Shown here piece by piece: positions 18,271-27,770 of a stretch of DNA of 64,000 nucleotides (positions are counted from its first letter, which is position 1; the number at the start of each line of letters is the position of its first letter). This DNA comes from Vreelandella maris. Its GTDB lineage: Bacteria > Pseudomonadota > Gammaproteobacteria > Pseudomonadales > Halomonadaceae. The stretch lies in the NCBI RefSeq assembly GCF_013371085.1, contig NZ_JABWCV010000013.1, positions 56,178-120,177 on the forward strand. The letters are read 5' to 3'. The notes under the pieces are model-generated. The model made no database searches, was not told the DNA's origin, and was given only the letters and a program-made list of their open reading frames with translations. A program made the translations under genes and the position numbers.

Positions 18271-18297
18271 CTATCGGCCTAGCCATAAAAATCATAA
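18271..18297 (-). promoter_or_regulatory. Sigma-28 (FliA)-type promoter of the flagellin gene
   Basis: On the minus strand, GCCGATAG (18271-18278) matches the FliA -10 GCCGATAA at 7 of 8 positions. TTATGATT (18290-18297) matches TAAAGTTT at 5 of 8, with the canonical 11-base spacer. The -35 box overlaps the folK stop codon. Confidence 0.7.
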
Positions 18298-18738
18298 GCG
18301 TTTTACTGGCTCAAGGGTGCGGCCGCTGCTAGCGAGAACTTCGTCGACCGGGACTTTGACATAGTCATGCTGGTAGTAACCCTCATCCACAACTTCCCCA
18401 TCCCACGCCACCATATCGAGATCCATCGTGCGTGGCCCCGACTTAATCGCGCCGCGTACTCGACCCAACCGGTCTTCCACTTCCTTGAGATAGGCACGAA
18501 ACGCTGCTTGCTCAAGTGAAGTGCTGACTAATAGTGCAGCATTTAAGAAATCAGGCTGCTGCTGATAACCTACCGGTGTTGTGCGTATCGCTTTTGAGCG
18601 CGCCAAGAGCTTGCACTCCTGGCTAAGGATCGTTAGCGCCTGATCAAAATAGTGCTCAGGGTCGATATTGGACCCCAGGGAGATCAAACATTCATGAAGG
18701 GAGACAGCCTGTTCGCTAGGCAATGTCGTAGGGGGCAT
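18292..18738 (-). CDS. folK: 2-amino-4-hydroxy-6-hydroxymethyldihydropteridine diphosphokinase (HPPK)
   Basis: Transfers pyrophosphate from ATP to 6-hydroxymethyl-dihydropterin in folate synthesis, in the cytosol. It is 148 residues, near the usual 150-160. Visible are the N-terminal LISLGSNI, the middle PDFLNAALLV and the catalytic-site motif GPRTMDLDMV, whose aspartates bind Mg2+. It is divergent from folM, another pterin enzyme, across a 173-base gap. This copy is away from panB/pcnB, so it may be a second folK. Confidence 0.9.
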   Translation of the reverse strand: MPPTTLPSEQAVSLHECLISLGSNIDPEHYFDQALTILSQECKLLARSKAIRTTPVGYQQQPDFLNAALLVSTSLEQAAFRAYLKEVEDRLGRVRGAIKSGPRTMDLDMVAWDGEVVDEGYYQHDYVKVPVDEVLASSGRTLEPVKRL

Positions 18739-18911
18739 GGCGACATCCTATGTTAGTGGCGTTTTCTAGGAAACATGGAACTACCCTATTGTGAGCCAGC
18801 GTTATAAATACCTCCAGGCCCCTGCCATGTTCAAGCTCTGTATAAGTTATTGACAAACGCTGCACTCACGCAGAGAGTTTTGCATATCCATAAAACGATA
18901 GGGAACGCTTT

Positions 18912-19658
18912 ATGCATCAACAAGCTGCTTTGGTCACCGGCGGTGCCACTCGCTTGGGCCGATACTTTTCTGAAGCATTGGCCGACGCGGGGTATGACAT
19001 TGCACTGCACGTTAATCGCTCCCGCGAGGAGGCTGAAGAGGTCGCCAGTGGCATTCGCGCCAAAGGACGAGAGTGTGAAATATTTCACTGCGATTTTTTA
19101 AACGACGACCTAAACGTCTTACTGCAGTCGGCAAAGCAGCGCTTCCCAGGGCTTAATTTGCTGCTGAATAGCGCTTCCGCCTATGAGCCTGCACCGATTG
19201 CCGGGACGGACCTTGCGATGCTGGAAGCTCAGTTCCGAGTCAATATGTTTACCCCGCTACTGCTGACGCGCCACTTTGCCGAGGTGGTTCAAGAGGGCCA
19301 GGTGATCAATATCATTGATAACAAAGTGGCCTATCATCAATACCCCTATGCGGCGTATTTACTGTCGAAAAAGAGCTTAGCGGAGATGACCCGCATGGCG
19401 GCGCTTGAGTTCGCCCCGCGTATTCGCATTAATGGCCTTGCCCCTGGCGTGGTGCTGCCTGCCTCTCAGCGCACCAGCGACTATGTACAGTGGCGTATTG
19501 AAGGCATTCCGCTTAAGCGCCAGGGTGATCCTGCACATCTTGTACAGGCTTTGCACTACTTATTGAATAACCCTTTTGTAGCTGGGCAGATTCTGTTTGT
19601 CGATGGCGGTGAGTCCATCAATATAGAGGGGCGTCACTCGGAAAACTATACATTATAA
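18912..19658 (+). CDS. folM: FolM-type pteridine reductase (short-chain dehydrogenase)
   Basis: Short-chain dehydrogenase/reductase of 248 residues. The N-terminal NADPH motif TGGATRLGR is the pteridine-reductase form of the Gly-rich loop. The catalytic pair is Y-x3-K in YPYAAYLLSKKS. FolM enzymes reduce dihydromonapterin and dihydrofolate. The neighbouring, divergent folK supports a pterin role. The ATG follows a weak AGGG. It ends before a strong bidirectional hairpin. Confidence 0.85.
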   Translation: MHQQAALVTGGATRLGRYFSEALADAGYDIALHVNRSREEAEEVASGIRAKGRECEIFHCDFLNDDLNVLLQSAKQRFPGLNLLLNSASAYEPAPIAGTDLAMLEAQFRVNMFTPLLLTRHFAEVVQEGQVINIIDNKVAYHQYPYAAYLLSKKSLAEMTRMAALEFAPRIRINGLAPGVVLPASQRTSDYVQWRIEGIPLKRQGDPAHLVQALHYLLNNPFVAGQILFVDGGESINIEGRHSENYTL

Positions 19659-19712
19659 GCCGATGCTTCTTTAAGAAGCGGCAGCCGCTAACAACGGGCG
19701 TCGTTAAAACGC

Positions 19713-19740
19713 AGCGAGGCCGCCCTAAGGCGGCCTCGCT
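19713..19740. terminator. Bidirectional hairpin terminator between folM and the MscS-family gene
   Basis: A perfect 12-bp inverted repeat (19713-19724 with 19729-19740) with a 4-base loop lies between convergent genes. A GTTTT follows on the minus side and TTATGCTTA on the plus side, so both T-runs are modest. Confidence 0.7.
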
Positions 19741-19767
19741 TATGCTTACGGTGTTGTCAATCACACC

Positions 19768-22167
19768 CTACCTTTCATCGACGTCATCGTGGTCAGGCTT
19801 GAGGTGATCAGGTTCACGGGTTTGCTGAACACTCTCCTGGCTATCGTTCTGGCTATCACTCTGAACAATGGGCTTCTCTTCCACATCCTTCTCTTTAGCG
19901 GTTGACTCCAAGACCCGCACATTGGCAGGTGGTGTCTTCCCATTTTTGGTTTCACCAAAGTAGAGCGTGGTGTGTGGGAAGGGAATTTCAATACCCGCCT
20001 CATCAAAGCGCAACTTCACCAAGCGATTATAAGCGCGGCCAACACCCCACTGGTCGCCCGGCGTGGTTTTGATCACCACACGAATGTTCACGGAGCTATC
20101 CGCCAGGGCCACCACGCCAGCAACCGTTAGGTCAGCAAGCAGCTTATTCCCGTGCTCTTCGCTGGCTTTGAGATCTTCAAAGGCCAATTGGAGCTGCTCA
20201 ATAGCTTCGTCGATGCTCTCGTTATAGCCAATACCGTATTCGCCCACATGGTTGCCATATTCACGCATGTAGTTAGATACGGTATCTACGCTTGAGAACG
20301 GCACAATGTGATAAGTGCCAGACAGGTCGCGGATGCCGACCGAGCGAATGCTGAGCCGTTCGGCGGTACCTGTCACGCCACCTACCGTGACGACATCGCC
20401 AGTGTTCATGGCATTTTCTACCTGAATAAACACCCCGGTAATAACGTCTTGCACCAGCTTCTGCGCGCCAAAACCAATCGCCAGACCGAGTACACCAGCA
20501 CCGGCGATCAGCGGGCCGATATTGATGCCGATTTCCGACAGCACAATCATGCCGGTAATCGTCACCATGGCGATGGCCAGCGCATTACGGAACAGACTAA
20601 GCAGCGTTTTCGCCCGCGCGGAAGGTTCACCATAGCCGGTTTCCGGGTTGAGTTTATGCTCAATCAGGCTCGCCAGCCCCAGCCAAACCGCTAGCGCGAC
20701 AATCAAAATCACCGCGACACCGACCAGTTTACCGACCAGATTGGCACCGCGTTCAGAGGCATACCAAGCGGCTAGATCAAACGCGCCCCAGGCGTTCAAC
20801 ACCATCATGATGACCACAATCAGAATGACGGTACGCAGCACACGCAGTGCATTGGGAACGTAACTATTCAGACGCTTTTCAAGCAACGGGAGTTTGCGCC
20901 GCAGGTCGTCTGAAAGCGTGATACGGCGGCCAATGGTCTGGGTAAGGAAGGACGACACCAGCAGTCCGACCACGATGGCGGCCAGGGACTTCAGGGTGGC
21001 AAACATCACAAATGGCAGCGCATCGCCGGGCCGCGTTAACGTCAGCACAAACACGATTAAGAAATACAGCAGCGCGAACAGGTGCCAAGTGCGGGCAAAT
21101 AGCTGCAGGGAAACACGGCTGGCGGTTAAGGTTGATTTTGCCGCCATATCATTCAGGTTATTGCGTAGGCGGAGGCGGTTCTTAAGCACCACTGCCACGG
21201 CATAAATAAACGCCAACAGCATGATCAGCGTGCCGACTGCCTGGCCTAACGACGCCGCCACATAGAAATTAATCAACGGCACCACGACCATCAGGCCGTA
21301 ACCTACCATGCCAATCAAGCGCGCCAACCAGCGGTTCCAATAGGACGCTTCCTGGGTCGAAACAGGCAGTAGGCGCAGCCCTTCATAGTGTGAAGAGAAC
21401 AGCATCCGCACCCCAGCTTTGAGCAACTCGATCACCAGGAAGGCATTTAAGAATAGGGAGGCGCGGGTAGACAGCTCACCCGCTTCACCAATCGCAAAGG
21501 TAGCTAATAGATTGCCACCTACGTAGGAAACGCTTACCAGCAGTACATCTATCACCGCCGCAATGGCCACACAGGTAATCAAGCGCAACACGGGTGTTAA
21601 GTTACTACCGTTCAGCGACCAGCCACTGATTTTCGTAAACAGCGGCTTCGCCAAGCGCCTGAAAATCATAAACATCGCAAAGGTCGCGACAATCACCAGG
21701 CCCAGATTAATCGCCGCACTGGTGAACGCGGCCATGTCAAAGACACTATCGGCTTCTTGACCGGCGAACAGCCCGCCTACAATGCCAACCACTTGCTCAA
21801 ACTGCCCGCCCACGTCGCTAACCACACGACTAGTGAGTTCGGCTAGCTGGCGCGGCAACGAGACATCCTCCGGCGCTATCTCACTGCCTTGAGCGGCAGC
21901 TTCTGGCGAAAGCTCATTGGCAATTCCCTCGGGCAGCGCTGAGGCTTGACTGCGCAACATCTCAATCAACTCTTGGCGCGACTGCTCATCTTCCAGTAAA
22001 TTGGCCAGCGCCTCGTAAGACGTCGGTGCCGAGGCTTCTGATGATGCCGTGCCTTCGGCGCTGGCCGATTCACTCGGCGTGCTCTGTGCCATGGCTGGCG
22101 TGGCCAATAGGGCAATCATTGCCAACAGCCAGACACCTAGCCAGGGTAGTAAACGAAGTGGCTTCAC
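19768..22167 (-). CDS. Large MscS-family mechanosensitive channel (YbiO-like)
   Basis: Inner-membrane channel of 799 residues. A signal peptide (1-27, ending AMAQ) leads into a Ser/Glu-rich periplasmic region of about 130 residues, about ten membrane segments and the MscS pore helix with GPLIAGAGVLGLAIGFGAQKLVQD near 545. The beta domain (FIQVENAMNTGDVVTVGGV) and the alpha/beta vestibule follow. It ends in an acidic and Gln/Ser-rich tail of about 50 residues (with DSQNDSQESVQQ). Length and layout resemble E. coli YbiO. It would release solutes on hypo-osmotic shock, relevant to a salt-adapted cell. Confidence 0.88.
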   Translation of the reverse strand: MKPLRLLPWLGVWLLAMIALLATPAMAQSTPSESASAEGTASSEASAPTSYEALANLLEDEQSRQELIEMLRSQASALPEGIANELSPEAAAQGSEIAPEDVSLPRQLAELTSRVVSDVGGQFEQVVGIVGGLFAGQEADSVFDMAAFTSAAINLGLVIVATFAMFMIFRRLAKPLFTKISGWSLNGSNLTPVLRLITCVAIAAVIDVLLVSVSYVGGNLLATFAIGEAGELSTRASLFLNAFLVIELLKAGVRMLFSSHYEGLRLLPVSTQEASYWNRWLARLIGMVGYGLMVVVPLINFYVAASLGQAVGTLIMLLAFIYAVAVVLKNRLRLRNNLNDMAAKSTLTASRVSLQLFARTWHLFALLYFLIVFVLTLTRPGDALPFVMFATLKSLAAIVVGLLVSSFLTQTIGRRITLSDDLRRKLPLLEKRLNSYVPNALRVLRTVILIVVIMMVLNAWGAFDLAAWYASERGANLVGKLVGVAVILIVALAVWLGLASLIEHKLNPETGYGEPSARAKTLLSLFRNALAIAMVTITGMIVLSEIGINIGPLIAGAGVLGLAIGFGAQKLVQDVITGVFIQVENAMNTGDVVTVGGVTGTAERLSIRSVGIRDLSGTYHIVPFSSVDTVSNYMREYGNHVGEYGIGYNESIDEAIEQLQLAFEDLKASEEHGNKLLADLTVAGVVALADSSVNIRVVIKTTPGDQWGVGRAYNRLVKLRFDEAGIEIPFPHTTLYFGETKNGKTPPANVRVLESTAKEKDVEEKPIVQSDSQNDSQESVQQTREPDHLKPDHDDVDER

Positions 22168-22286
22168 ACCTTAACCTCCTTTTGGGTGAGTGTTCTTTTC
22201 AATCTAACGGCTGCCTACACTCTACACTGCCTGTGCAGCTTGTTAAAAAGTTGTACAGGGTAACATGCCTTAATTAATAAGACGTT

Positions 22287-22721
22287 TCACTGACACAGTG
22301 GCGCTAGCCAATAGTGCGCGAGCAGTAATATCACAGCGTAGCGGGCGCCCTTAGCGATCACAATCCACGCCAGCGACCGCCACCAGGGCAGCCGGAACAC
22401 GCCGGCCAACACGGTAAGGGGGTCGCCAATAATCGGCGCCCATGAAACCAGTAGGCTTAGCTCACCAAAGCGGTGATACCAACCCTCTGCACGGGCTAGG
22501 CTACGTGGCGAGGCAGGAAACCAGCGACGGTCTTGAAACCGGCGGGCATAGCGGCCTAATGCAACGTTGATCATGCTGCCCAGGGTATTGCCGGTAGTGG
22601 CGACTAGCCACAGCGCCAGCGGTGGTTCGCCCATACACCACAGCCGGGCCAGCCACACTTCGGACCCACCCGGTAACAGCGTCGCGCTGATGAGGGCGAC
22701 AAAAAAAAGGCTCAGCATCAA
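22287..22721 (-). CDS. YqaA-family small membrane protein (VTT/DedA-like)
   Basis: A polytopic inner-membrane protein of 144 residues. Markers of the YqaA group are ATLLPGGSEVWL near the N-terminus, TTGNTLGSMINVALGRY in the middle and RFGELSLLVSWAPIIGDPLTVLAG. It is related to DedA/VTT proteins, some of which move lipids, but no role is established for this subgroup. It ends the same strand as the IclR gene, 13 bases away, so they are probably co-transcribed. Confidence 0.8.
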   Translation of the reverse strand: MMLSLFFVALISATLLPGGSEVWLARLWCMGEPPLALWLVATTGNTLGSMINVALGRYARRFQDRRWFPASPRSLARAEGWYHRFGELSLLVSWAPIIGDPLTVLAGVFRLPWWRSLAWIVIAKGARYAVILLLAHYWLAPLCQ

Positions 22722-22734
22722 TTAGCGAACCTCG

Positions 22735-23556
22735 TTAACGTGGCACCTGGCCGCCCAACTGCTGGGTGATTTCATCGGCCGTTTGGCGAACCAGTGCGCC
22801 CAGCGTTAACAGACGCGCTTCAGGGATACGCGCCATGGGGCCTGAAACGGAAATCGCCGCCAGCGGGGTACTGTGTTCGTCAAAGACGCAAGCGGCCACG
22901 CAGTGCAGGCCGATCGCGTGTTCCTCTCGATCACAGGCAAAACCCTGAGCGCGAATTTGCTGGGTTTCCTCTTGCAGGGTCTCGGGCTGATAAAGCGTAT
23001 TAGCGGTCACTCTGGCAAGCTCGCGGCCATCCAGCAATTGAGCGCGCTCATCATCAGGCATCCACGCCAGCAACGCTTTACCGACACCGGAGGCGTGCAA
23101 CGGCGCGCGAGAGCCAAGACGGGTGATCATGCGCATCATCTGGGGCGACTCATGCTGGGCGAGAAACACCGCCGTTTCCCCATCGCGGATACCCAAGTTG
23201 GCGGTTTCGCCGGTTTCGGCCGTTAGGCGGCGCAAAAATGGCCGGCTGGTGGCCACGACATCGCGCGCTTCAAGGAAGCTATTGCCGATGCGGAAGGTTT
23301 TGACATCGATTCGCCACAGGCCCTGCTCGTTCTCCTGGGTGACAAACCCCTGGCTTTGCAGTGCTTGTAACAGGCGATGGGTGGTCGATGGCGCTAATTC
23401 GGCCATTTCCGCCACTTCCGAAAGGGCGAGCCCAAGGGGGCTCGCCGCAAGATACTCCAACAGCGTTAAGCCGCGTACCAGCGACTGGCTGTGCCCGCCG
23501 CTGGCTTTGGCGGTATTCGCCGGACGACCGACCGTCCTGCGCTTGGCTTCACTCAC
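22735..23556 (-). CDS. IclR-family transcriptional regulator
   Basis: DNA-binding regulator of 273 residues. A winged helix occupies about 24-85, with LTLLEYLAASPLGLALSEVAE and PSTTHRLLQALQSQGFV. An IclR effector domain follows (about 100-265), with LHASGVGKALLAWM and HCVAACVFDEHSTPLAAISVSGP. The effector is unknown. It lies downstream of the crotonase-fold gene on the same strand, separated by 147 bases that hold a palindrome suited to this family. Confidence 0.9.
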   Translation of the reverse strand: MSEAKRRTVGRPANTAKASGGHSQSLVRGLTLLEYLAASPLGLALSEVAEMAELAPSTTHRLLQALQSQGFVTQENEQGLWRIDVKTFRIGNSFLEARDVVATSRPFLRRLTAETGETANLGIRDGETAVFLAQHESPQMMRMITRLGSRAPLHASGVGKALLAWMPDDERAQLLDGRELARVTANTLYQPETLQEETQQIRAQGFACDREEHAIGLHCVAACVFDEHSTPLAAISVSGPMARIPEARLLTLGALVRQTADEITQQLGGQVPR

Positions 23557-23670
23557 CTGGCGATCTCCTAAAAGGCGCTCCTACCTGAAAACGCCTTTGC
23601 TGACGGCGCCTTCCCTGAAAACATAAAGGGCGTCAGGATAACGTGCCAACACGACCGTTGTCGCGTTTAC

Positions 23671-23683
23671 GGAAACGAATTCC
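23671..23683. promoter_or_regulatory. Candidate IclR-type operator
   Basis: GGAA-N5-TTCC inverted repeat, 115 bases before the IclR-family start. IclR-type regulators such as AllR bind GGAA/TTCC palindromes of this spacing. It could serve autoregulation. Inferred from pattern only. Confidence 0.4.
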
Positions 23684-23703
23684 ATTCATTCAATGGCGTT
23701 ATC

Positions 23704-24525
23704 TTAGCGATGTCGCCATTGCGGTGGCCGTTTAGCCATAAACGCATCAATCCCTTCGCCCACATCCTCAGCTAACATGTTGCAGGCCATGGTTTCGCCA
23801 GCAAAGGCGTAGGCTTCATCAAGCGGCATGGCGAGCTGACGGGCAAACATGGCTTTTCCCGTTCGCACCGCCACGGCGCTTTTCGCGCAGATACTGGCGG
23901 TCAGTTCTTCCGTTGCCTCATCCAGCGCATCATCTTCGGCCACACGATTAATCAGCCCCCATTCCGCCGCCTGCTCGGCGCTAATAAACTCGCCTGTCAG
24001 CAGCATTTCCATGGCGCGCTTACGTGAAACGTTACGCGACAGCGCCACCGCTGGGGTGGAGCAAAACAGCCCAACGTTGATACCGGAAACCGCAAAGCGG
24101 GCGCTGCGCGCCGCCACCGCCAGATCACAGCTCGCGACCAGTTGGCAACCCGCGGCAGTGGCGATGCCCTGAACTTTAGCAATCACCGGCACAGGAAGAT
24201 TCACAATGGCCTGCATCACTTCGCCACAGCGGGCAAAGAGCGCTTGGTAATAGGCTTTATCGGGGTTAGCGCGCATCTGCTTAAGATCATGGCCAGCACA
24301 GAAGGCTTTGCCTTCGGCGGCAAGTACCACACAACGCACGCTGCTATCGTCGGCGATATCGGCGAAGGCATCGTGGAGGGCTTGCAGCATGGCTTCCGAA
24401 AGCGCGTTAAAGCGCTCTGGCGCGCTCATTGTCAGCGTTGTGACGCCCTGCTGGTCAAGGCGTTGCAGGATGGTGGCAGGTGAAGATAGCTCTTCAGAAA
24501 AGGATCCGTCAGAGGTGGTGGGCAT
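23704..24525 (-). CDS. Crotonase-fold protein, ECHDC3-like, lacking both catalytic glutamates
   Basis: Enoyl-CoA hydratase/isomerase superfamily protein, 273 residues. The CoA-binding and oxyanion-hole motifs are present (FCAGHDLKQM, and GIATAAGCQLVASCDLA). At the two positions where true hydratases have Glu, this protein has Gln (GCQLVAS) and a non-acidic residue in FAVSGINVGLFCSTP. That text matches the ECHDC3 group, whose members are not proven hydratases. The start has AGGAG. The reaction cannot be assigned; the downstream IclR gene may regulate it. Confidence 0.85.
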   Translation of the reverse strand: MPTTSDGSFSEELSSPATILQRLDQQGVTTLTMSAPERFNALSEAMLQALHDAFADIADDSSVRCVVLAAEGKAFCAGHDLKQMRANPDKAYYQALFARCGEVMQAIVNLPVPVIAKVQGIATAAGCQLVASCDLAVAARSARFAVSGINVGLFCSTPAVALSRNVSRKRAMEMLLTGEFISAEQAAEWGLINRVAEDDALDEATEELTASICAKSAVAVRTGKAMFARQLAMPLDEAYAFAGETMACNMLAEDVGEGIDAFMAKRPPQWRHR

Positions 24526-24612
24526 GGTGAACTCCTGAATGTGAGTAACACAGTGCCCATCAGTCTAGCGCACAAGCTTTGCGTGCAATGCTTGTGCGCT
24601 AGACCATTTTTA

Positions 24613-25566
24613 TCAGGATTTTTTCATCAAACGGGTATCGCGACCCAAGGGGTGCGGTTCGCAGCGCGCTTTGGCGAGGTCAATCTGGCGCTGGCGCTCA
24701 CGCGCAGCGTTGCGGGTCTTCTCCGGCAGCGAATCGATGCAGTGGGGGCAGCTAATGCCCGGCTCATACGCAGATGACTGCATATCCTCGGCGGAGATTG
24801 GCATACGACAGGCGTGGCACTGCTCAAACTCGCCTTTGCTCAAGTCGTGGCGAACCGTCACACGGTTATCGAACACGAAGCACTCACCGCGCCAAAGCGA
24901 CTGCTCTTCCGGGACTTTTTCCAGGTAGTTCAGCACACCACCTTTCAGGTGATAAACCTCTTCAAAGCCCTCTTTGAGCATAAAGCTGGAGGCTTTTTCG
25001 CAACGGATGCCGCCGGTGCAGAACATCGCTACTTTTTTGTGCTTTTCCGGGTCGTAGTGCTCGCGCACGTACTCGGGAAATTCGCGGAAAGTGGTGGTCT
25101 TAGGGTCTATCGCCCGCTCAAAGCTACCTATCGCCACTTCGTAATCGTTGCGGGTATCGATCACCAGCACTTCCGGGTCGGCGATGATGTCATTCCAGTT
25201 TTCCGGCTCGACGTAGGTGCCCACGGTGTCATTAGGATCGATGTCCGGCACGCCGAGGGTAACAATTTCTTTTTTGAGTTTGACCTTGGTGCGGTAGAAC
25301 GGCGTTTCGTCGCAATAGGACTCTTTATGATCAATATCGGCCAGACGCGGGTCGGCGGTCAGCCAGGTAAGCAGGCCGTCAATGCCTTCGCGACTGCCCG
25401 CCACCGTGCCATTGATGCCCTCTTTAGCGAGCAGCAGAGTGCCTTTAACGCCGTTATCGAGCATGGTTTGGTGAAGCGGTTCGCGCAGCGCTTCGAAGTC
25501 GTTCAGGGTGACAAATTTATACAGCGCCGCGACCACAATGGGCGGCATTTGGATGGGTACTGACAT
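24613..25566 (-). CDS. trhO: tRNA uridine(34) hydroxylase TrhO (rhodanese-domain protein)
   Basis: Uses oxygen to hydroxylate U34 of certain tRNAs, an early step to 5-(carb)oxymethoxyuridine. About 317 residues. An N-terminal ferredoxin-like domain is followed by a rhodanese domain (about 130-225) with the active-site loop CTGGIRC. A C-terminal Cys-rich region (CHACRMP, SCPHC) follows. I chose ATG 25566 (protein starts MSVPIQ) because GGAG lies 7 bases upstream; a frame-open start at 25623 has no better site. It is divergent from the pirin gene. Confidence 0.92.
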   Translation of the reverse strand: MSVPIQMPPIVVAALYKFVTLNDFEALREPLHQTMLDNGVKGTLLLAKEGINGTVAGSREGIDGLLTWLTADPRLADIDHKESYCDETPFYRTKVKLKKEIVTLGVPDIDPNDTVGTYVEPENWNDIIADPEVLVIDTRNDYEVAIGSFERAIDPKTTTFREFPEYVREHYDPEKHKKVAMFCTGGIRCEKASSFMLKEGFEEVYHLKGGVLNYLEKVPEEQSLWRGECFVFDNRVTVRHDLSKGEFEQCHACRMPISAEDMQSSAYEPGISCPHCIDSLPEKTRNAARERQRQIDLAKARCEPHPLGRDTRLMKKS

Positions 25567-25751
25567 GTAAAGCTCCAGGTAGTCATCCTCGTAAAGGACG
25601 GACCGGGTTATTAAGACGCGCATATTCTAGCGCAACCTGGCGCTGAAAACGTCGATTTATTCGACAGAAACGTACTGAAACCTTCACCCCACGCGGCGTC
25701 AACGAGGCGTATATTGTCACTATTCCACATCACATAACCTCGGAGTACAGC

Positions 25752-26441
25752 ATGATTATTCGTCGTTCAAACGAGCGCGGCTACGCCGACCACGGCTGGC
25801 TACGCTCATTCCATACCTTTTCATTTGCCAACTACGTTGACCGCAACCATATGGGCTTTCGCGCCCTGCGCGTGATCAATGAAGACCGCGTCGCGGGCGG
25901 CCACGGCTTTGGTGCCCATCCTCACCGGGATATGGAGATTATCTCCTACGTGCTGGAAGGTGAGATGGAGCATAAAGACAACATGGGCAATGGCGAGGTA
26001 ATGCGACCGGGCGACGTGCAGCGCATGTCAGCGGGTACCGGCGTGCTGCACAGCGAGTTCAATCACTCCAAGACAAACGAGCTGCACTTCCTGCAGATTT
26101 GGATTGAACCCAAGCAGCTCGGCATTAAACCCAGCTACGAGCAGAAAGCGTTTCCTACCGCCGAGCGTCAAGGCCAGTGGCGTTTAGTGGTTTCTGAAGA
26201 GGGCCGCGAAGGCTCCGTGAGCATTAATCAGGACGTGAACCTGTACGCGGGCCTGTTTAACGCTGGCGAACAGCCAACCGCACCGCCTTCGCGACACGCT
26301 TGGCTGCATGTAGTGAACGGTGAAATGGAAGTGAATGGCGAGACGCTAGGCGCAGGCGATGCTGCGGCGTTTACGCCAGATGAGTCGATTAGCCTCACCG
26401 GCAAAGAAGCAGGCGAAGTGCTGCTGTTTGATTTGGCTTGA
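25752..26441 (+). CDS. Pirin-family bicupin protein
   Basis: A metal-binding cupin protein of 229 residues (YhaK/pirin family). The N-terminal cupin carries the ligands in GAHPHRDMEIISYVLEGEMEH and the later RMSAGTGVLHSEFNHS. The C-terminal cupin is degenerate. Some pirins oxidise quercetin; others bind regulators. No partner is evident here. It has its own start after a good spacer and ends before a bidirectional terminator. Confidence 0.9.
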   Translation: MIIRRSNERGYADHGWLRSFHTFSFANYVDRNHMGFRALRVINEDRVAGGHGFGAHPHRDMEIISYVLEGEMEHKDNMGNGEVMRPGDVQRMSAGTGVLHSEFNHSKTNELHFLQIWIEPKQLGIKPSYEQKAFPTAERQGQWRLVVSEEGREGSVSINQDVNLYAGLFNAGEQPTAPPSRHAWLHVVNGEMEVNGETLGAGDAAAFTPDESISLTGKEAGEVLLFDLA

Positions 26442-26469
26442 TCACCGCGTTGACTAAACCGCACCAACC

Positions 26470-26500
26470 AAAACGGCGCCTCGTGCGAGGCGCCGTTTTT
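26470..26500. terminator. Bidirectional terminator between pirin and serA
   Basis: A 10-bp GC stem (26474-26483 with 26486-26495) is flanked by AAAA on the left and TTTTT on the right, so it works in both directions between convergent genes. Confidence 0.9.
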
Positions 26501-26525
26501 ACAGCCAACTTATTTAATAAAGGCT

Positions 26526-27770
26526 TTAGCTGTTTTGTGACGAGTAGAGCGCACGAATTTTCAGCGTGTGATCGACTTCACGCAACGCTTCCAGCGCCTG
26601 TGGGCCGTAAGCTTTATCGACATCGATAACCACATAGCCAACTTTCTCGTTGGTCTGTAGGTACTGACCCGAGATGTTGATGCCATTTTCAGACAGCACG
26701 CGGTTAATTTGCGACAGCACTCCCGGCACGTTGTCGTGGATGTGAAGTAAACGGTGCTTGTCGGGGTGCGCAGGCAGTGCCACTTCGGGGAAGTTGACCG
26801 ATGTGACCGTGGTGCCGTTATCGGAATACGTGATCAGTTTTTCTGACACTTCGATACCGATGTTCTCCTGGGCCTCCAGGGTAGAACCACCGATATGCGG
26901 GGTCAGGATCACGTTTTCCAGACCGCGTAGCGGGCTTTCAAACTCTTCTTCGTTGCCTTTCGGCTCTACCGGGAAGACGTCAATCGCCGCACCGTTGAGA
27001 TGGCCCACTTTAAGCGCTTCGGCAAGCGGTTCGATTTCAACGACGCTACCGCGGGAGGCATTAATAAAGATCGCGCCGGGCTTCATGGCGGCAATCTCTT
27101 TGGCGCCGATCATCCAGCGGGTAGAGGCAAGATCAGGCACGTGCAGGCTGATGACATCGGAGCGACCCAGCAGCTCTTCTAGGCTTGCGACCTGGCTGGC
27201 GTTACCCATTCCCAACTTGGTGATCACATCGTAGTAAATCACGTTGAAACCCAATGACTCCGCCAGCACGGAAAGCTGCGCACCGATGCTGCCGTAGCCC
27301 ACGATGCCTAGCGTTTTACCGCGCGCTTCATGGGAGTTCTTGGCTGATTTCAACCAACCGCCCTGGTGGGCACGGGCGTTTTTCTCAGGAATACCGCGCA
27401 GCAGCATGATTGCTTCTGCCAATACCAGCTCGGCCACCGAGCGGGTATTGGAGTACGGCGCGTTGAACACCGCGATACCACGCGTAAGCGCGGCGGTTAA
27501 ATCGACCTGATTGGTGCCGATACAGAAACAGCCAACGCCGACCAGCTTCTCTGCTGCCTCGAACACACGCTCAGTCAGCTGTGTGCGGGAACGGATGCCG
27601 ATGAAGTGAACGTCGCGAATCTTTTCGATCAGCGCTTCTTCATCAAGCGATGTGGGCAGATGCTCGATATTTTCATAACCGGCGTTGTGAAAATTGTCCA
27701 CCGCACTTTGGTGGACGCCCTCGAGTAGCAGGATCTTGATCTTGCTCTTGTCCAGGGACGTTTTGGCCAT
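26526..27770 (-). CDS. serA: D-3-phosphoglycerate dehydrogenase
   Basis: First enzyme of serine synthesis; oxidises 3-phosphoglycerate with NAD+. About 414 residues in the E. coli-like layout: substrate domain, Rossmann domain with GIVGYGSIGAQLSVLAESLG, catalytic Arg in NASRGSVVE, catalytic His in LTPHIGGSTLEAQ, then a C-terminal ACT domain (HIHDNVPGVLSQINRVL) for serine feedback. I chose ATG 27770 (MAKTSLDKSKIK), which matches E. coli SerA and has AGAGG upstream; a start ten codons earlier is less likely. Confidence 0.97.
   Translation of the reverse strand: MAKTSLDKSKIKILLLEGVHQSAVDNFHNAGYENIEHLPTSLDEEALIEKIRDVHFIGIRSRTQLTERVFEAAEKLVGVGCFCIGTNQVDLTAALTRGIAVFNAPYSNTRSVAELVLAEAIMLLRGIPEKNARAHQGGWLKSAKNSHEARGKTLGIVGYGSIGAQLSVLAESLGFNVIYYDVITKLGMGNASQVASLEELLGRSDVISLHVPDLASTRWMIGAKEIAAMKPGAIFINASRGSVVEIEPLAEALKVGHLNGAAIDVFPVEPKGNEEEFESPLRGLENVILTPHIGGSTLEAQENIGIEVSEKLITYSDNGTTVTSVNFPEVALPAHPDKHRLLHIHDNVPGVLSQINRVLSENGINISGQYLQTNEKVGYVVIDVDKAYGPQALEALREVDHTLKIRALYSSQNS

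Noticed and set aside
24814..25563. 249-codon plus-strand open frame opposite trhO
   Set aside because: It is antisense to a clear TrhO gene, has no ribosome site or family resemblance, and reflects codon bias of the real gene.
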